59,813 nt of DNA, taken from the NCBI GenBank assembly GCA_024641475.1, contig JAHECZ010000014.1:1-59813 (forward strand). The letters run 5' to 3'. The position numbers and the translations under genes are program-made. The notes below the pieces were generated by a model. It did no database searches. It was not told the origin of the DNA and saw only the letters and a program-made list of their open reading frames with translations. Positions 59,800 to 59,813 of the stretch are shown in pieces. Numbering within the stretch: the stretch's first letter is position 1; each line of letters begins with the position of its first letter. The DNA comes from Gammaproteobacteria bacterium. Its GTDB lineage: Bacteria; Pseudomonadota; Gammaproteobacteria; UBA6429; Thiohalophilaceae.

Positions 59800-59813
59800 A
59801 TGAAGTTTAATTC
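59800..59813 (+). CDS. Start of a gene cut by the window edge
   Basis: ATG at 59800 is preceded by GGAGG at seven bases. Only MKFN is visible. Position after DsrE2 would fit a TusA, rhodanese or another sulfur-trafficking gene, but four residues cannot decide it. Confidence 0.55.

Noticed and set aside
1-59813. tRNA, rRNA, transposase, integrase or phage genes
   Set aside because: I looked for conserved tRNA arms, DDE/tyrosine recombinase motifs and phage structural genes and saw none.

Overview
The window looks like a chromosomal segment of a gammaproteobacterium, probably a sulfur-oxidising one. The taxonomic signal comes from families that are typical of gammaproteobacteria and sit here as ordinary single genes: YajD, YaeQ, YbcJ, YchJ, DUF5062, TIGR02647 and PA2779-like. 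The metabolic signal comes from a DsrE protein (14991-15359), a DsrE2-type protein at the right edge (59273-59752) and an SHP/DHC/cytochrome b haem-protein operon (40026-41913). Base composition is moderate (near 50% GC by eye). I saw no rRNA, tRNA, CRISPR array, insertion sequence or prophage.

Layout, left to right. 1-2900: edge of a bacteriohemerythrin gene, a small membrane protein and a TauE/SafE permease fused to two universal stress protein domains, then a decayed small gene. 3116-6840: a compact four-gene minus-strand operon with a TPR-CHAT caspase-like protease, a second TPR protein, a DUF1232-like protein and a small EACC1-like protein. This is the best candidate for an undescribed conflict or stress system. 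7200-10700: two secreted proteins, one a gluzincin metallopeptidase. 11000-15400: small housekeeping and regulatory genes, an AraC/GyrI regulator, a DEDDh exonuclease, an ECF sigma/anti-sigma pair and DsrE. 15600-18500: membrane protein, ABC-2 exporter and TIGR02647. 19379-21337: a large PD40 beta-propeller lipoprotein.

22500-36400: mixed functions, including an HNH protein, NYN nuclease, glutaredoxin-like protein, MBL hydrolase, a methyltransferase of the COG2521 type, a hybrid histidine kinase with HPt domain, an acyltransferase, an ABC half-transporter, a TlpA thioredoxin, a putative HELLH zincin with an internal membrane segment, and a pseudouridine synthase. 36390-42000: infA, a haemolysin III-like protein and the QseBC-like/PepSY/DHC/SHP/cytochrome b operon. 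43990-47300: an orphan T6SS-sheath-like TssB/TssC protein followed by CBS, cysteine-cluster and two tandem FHA-only proteins. 47526-55931: glycogen phosphorylase, a giant hybrid kinase whose sensor resembles the tungstate-binding protein TupA, and an atypical FeoB. 56293 to the end: a PDC-sensor protein, small DUF2934 proteins, a periplasmic protein and DsrE2.

Signal transduction is heavily represented: two HK-REC-HPt hybrids, one QseBC-type pair, one ECF sigma/anti-sigma pair, two FHA proteins, one CBS-pair protein and one PDC sensor protein. Several genes carry clear Shine-Dalgarno motifs that move the start downstream of the longest open frame, and these shorter starts are used here. Functional assignments rest on recognised motifs and family resemblance read by eye; no database search was run.
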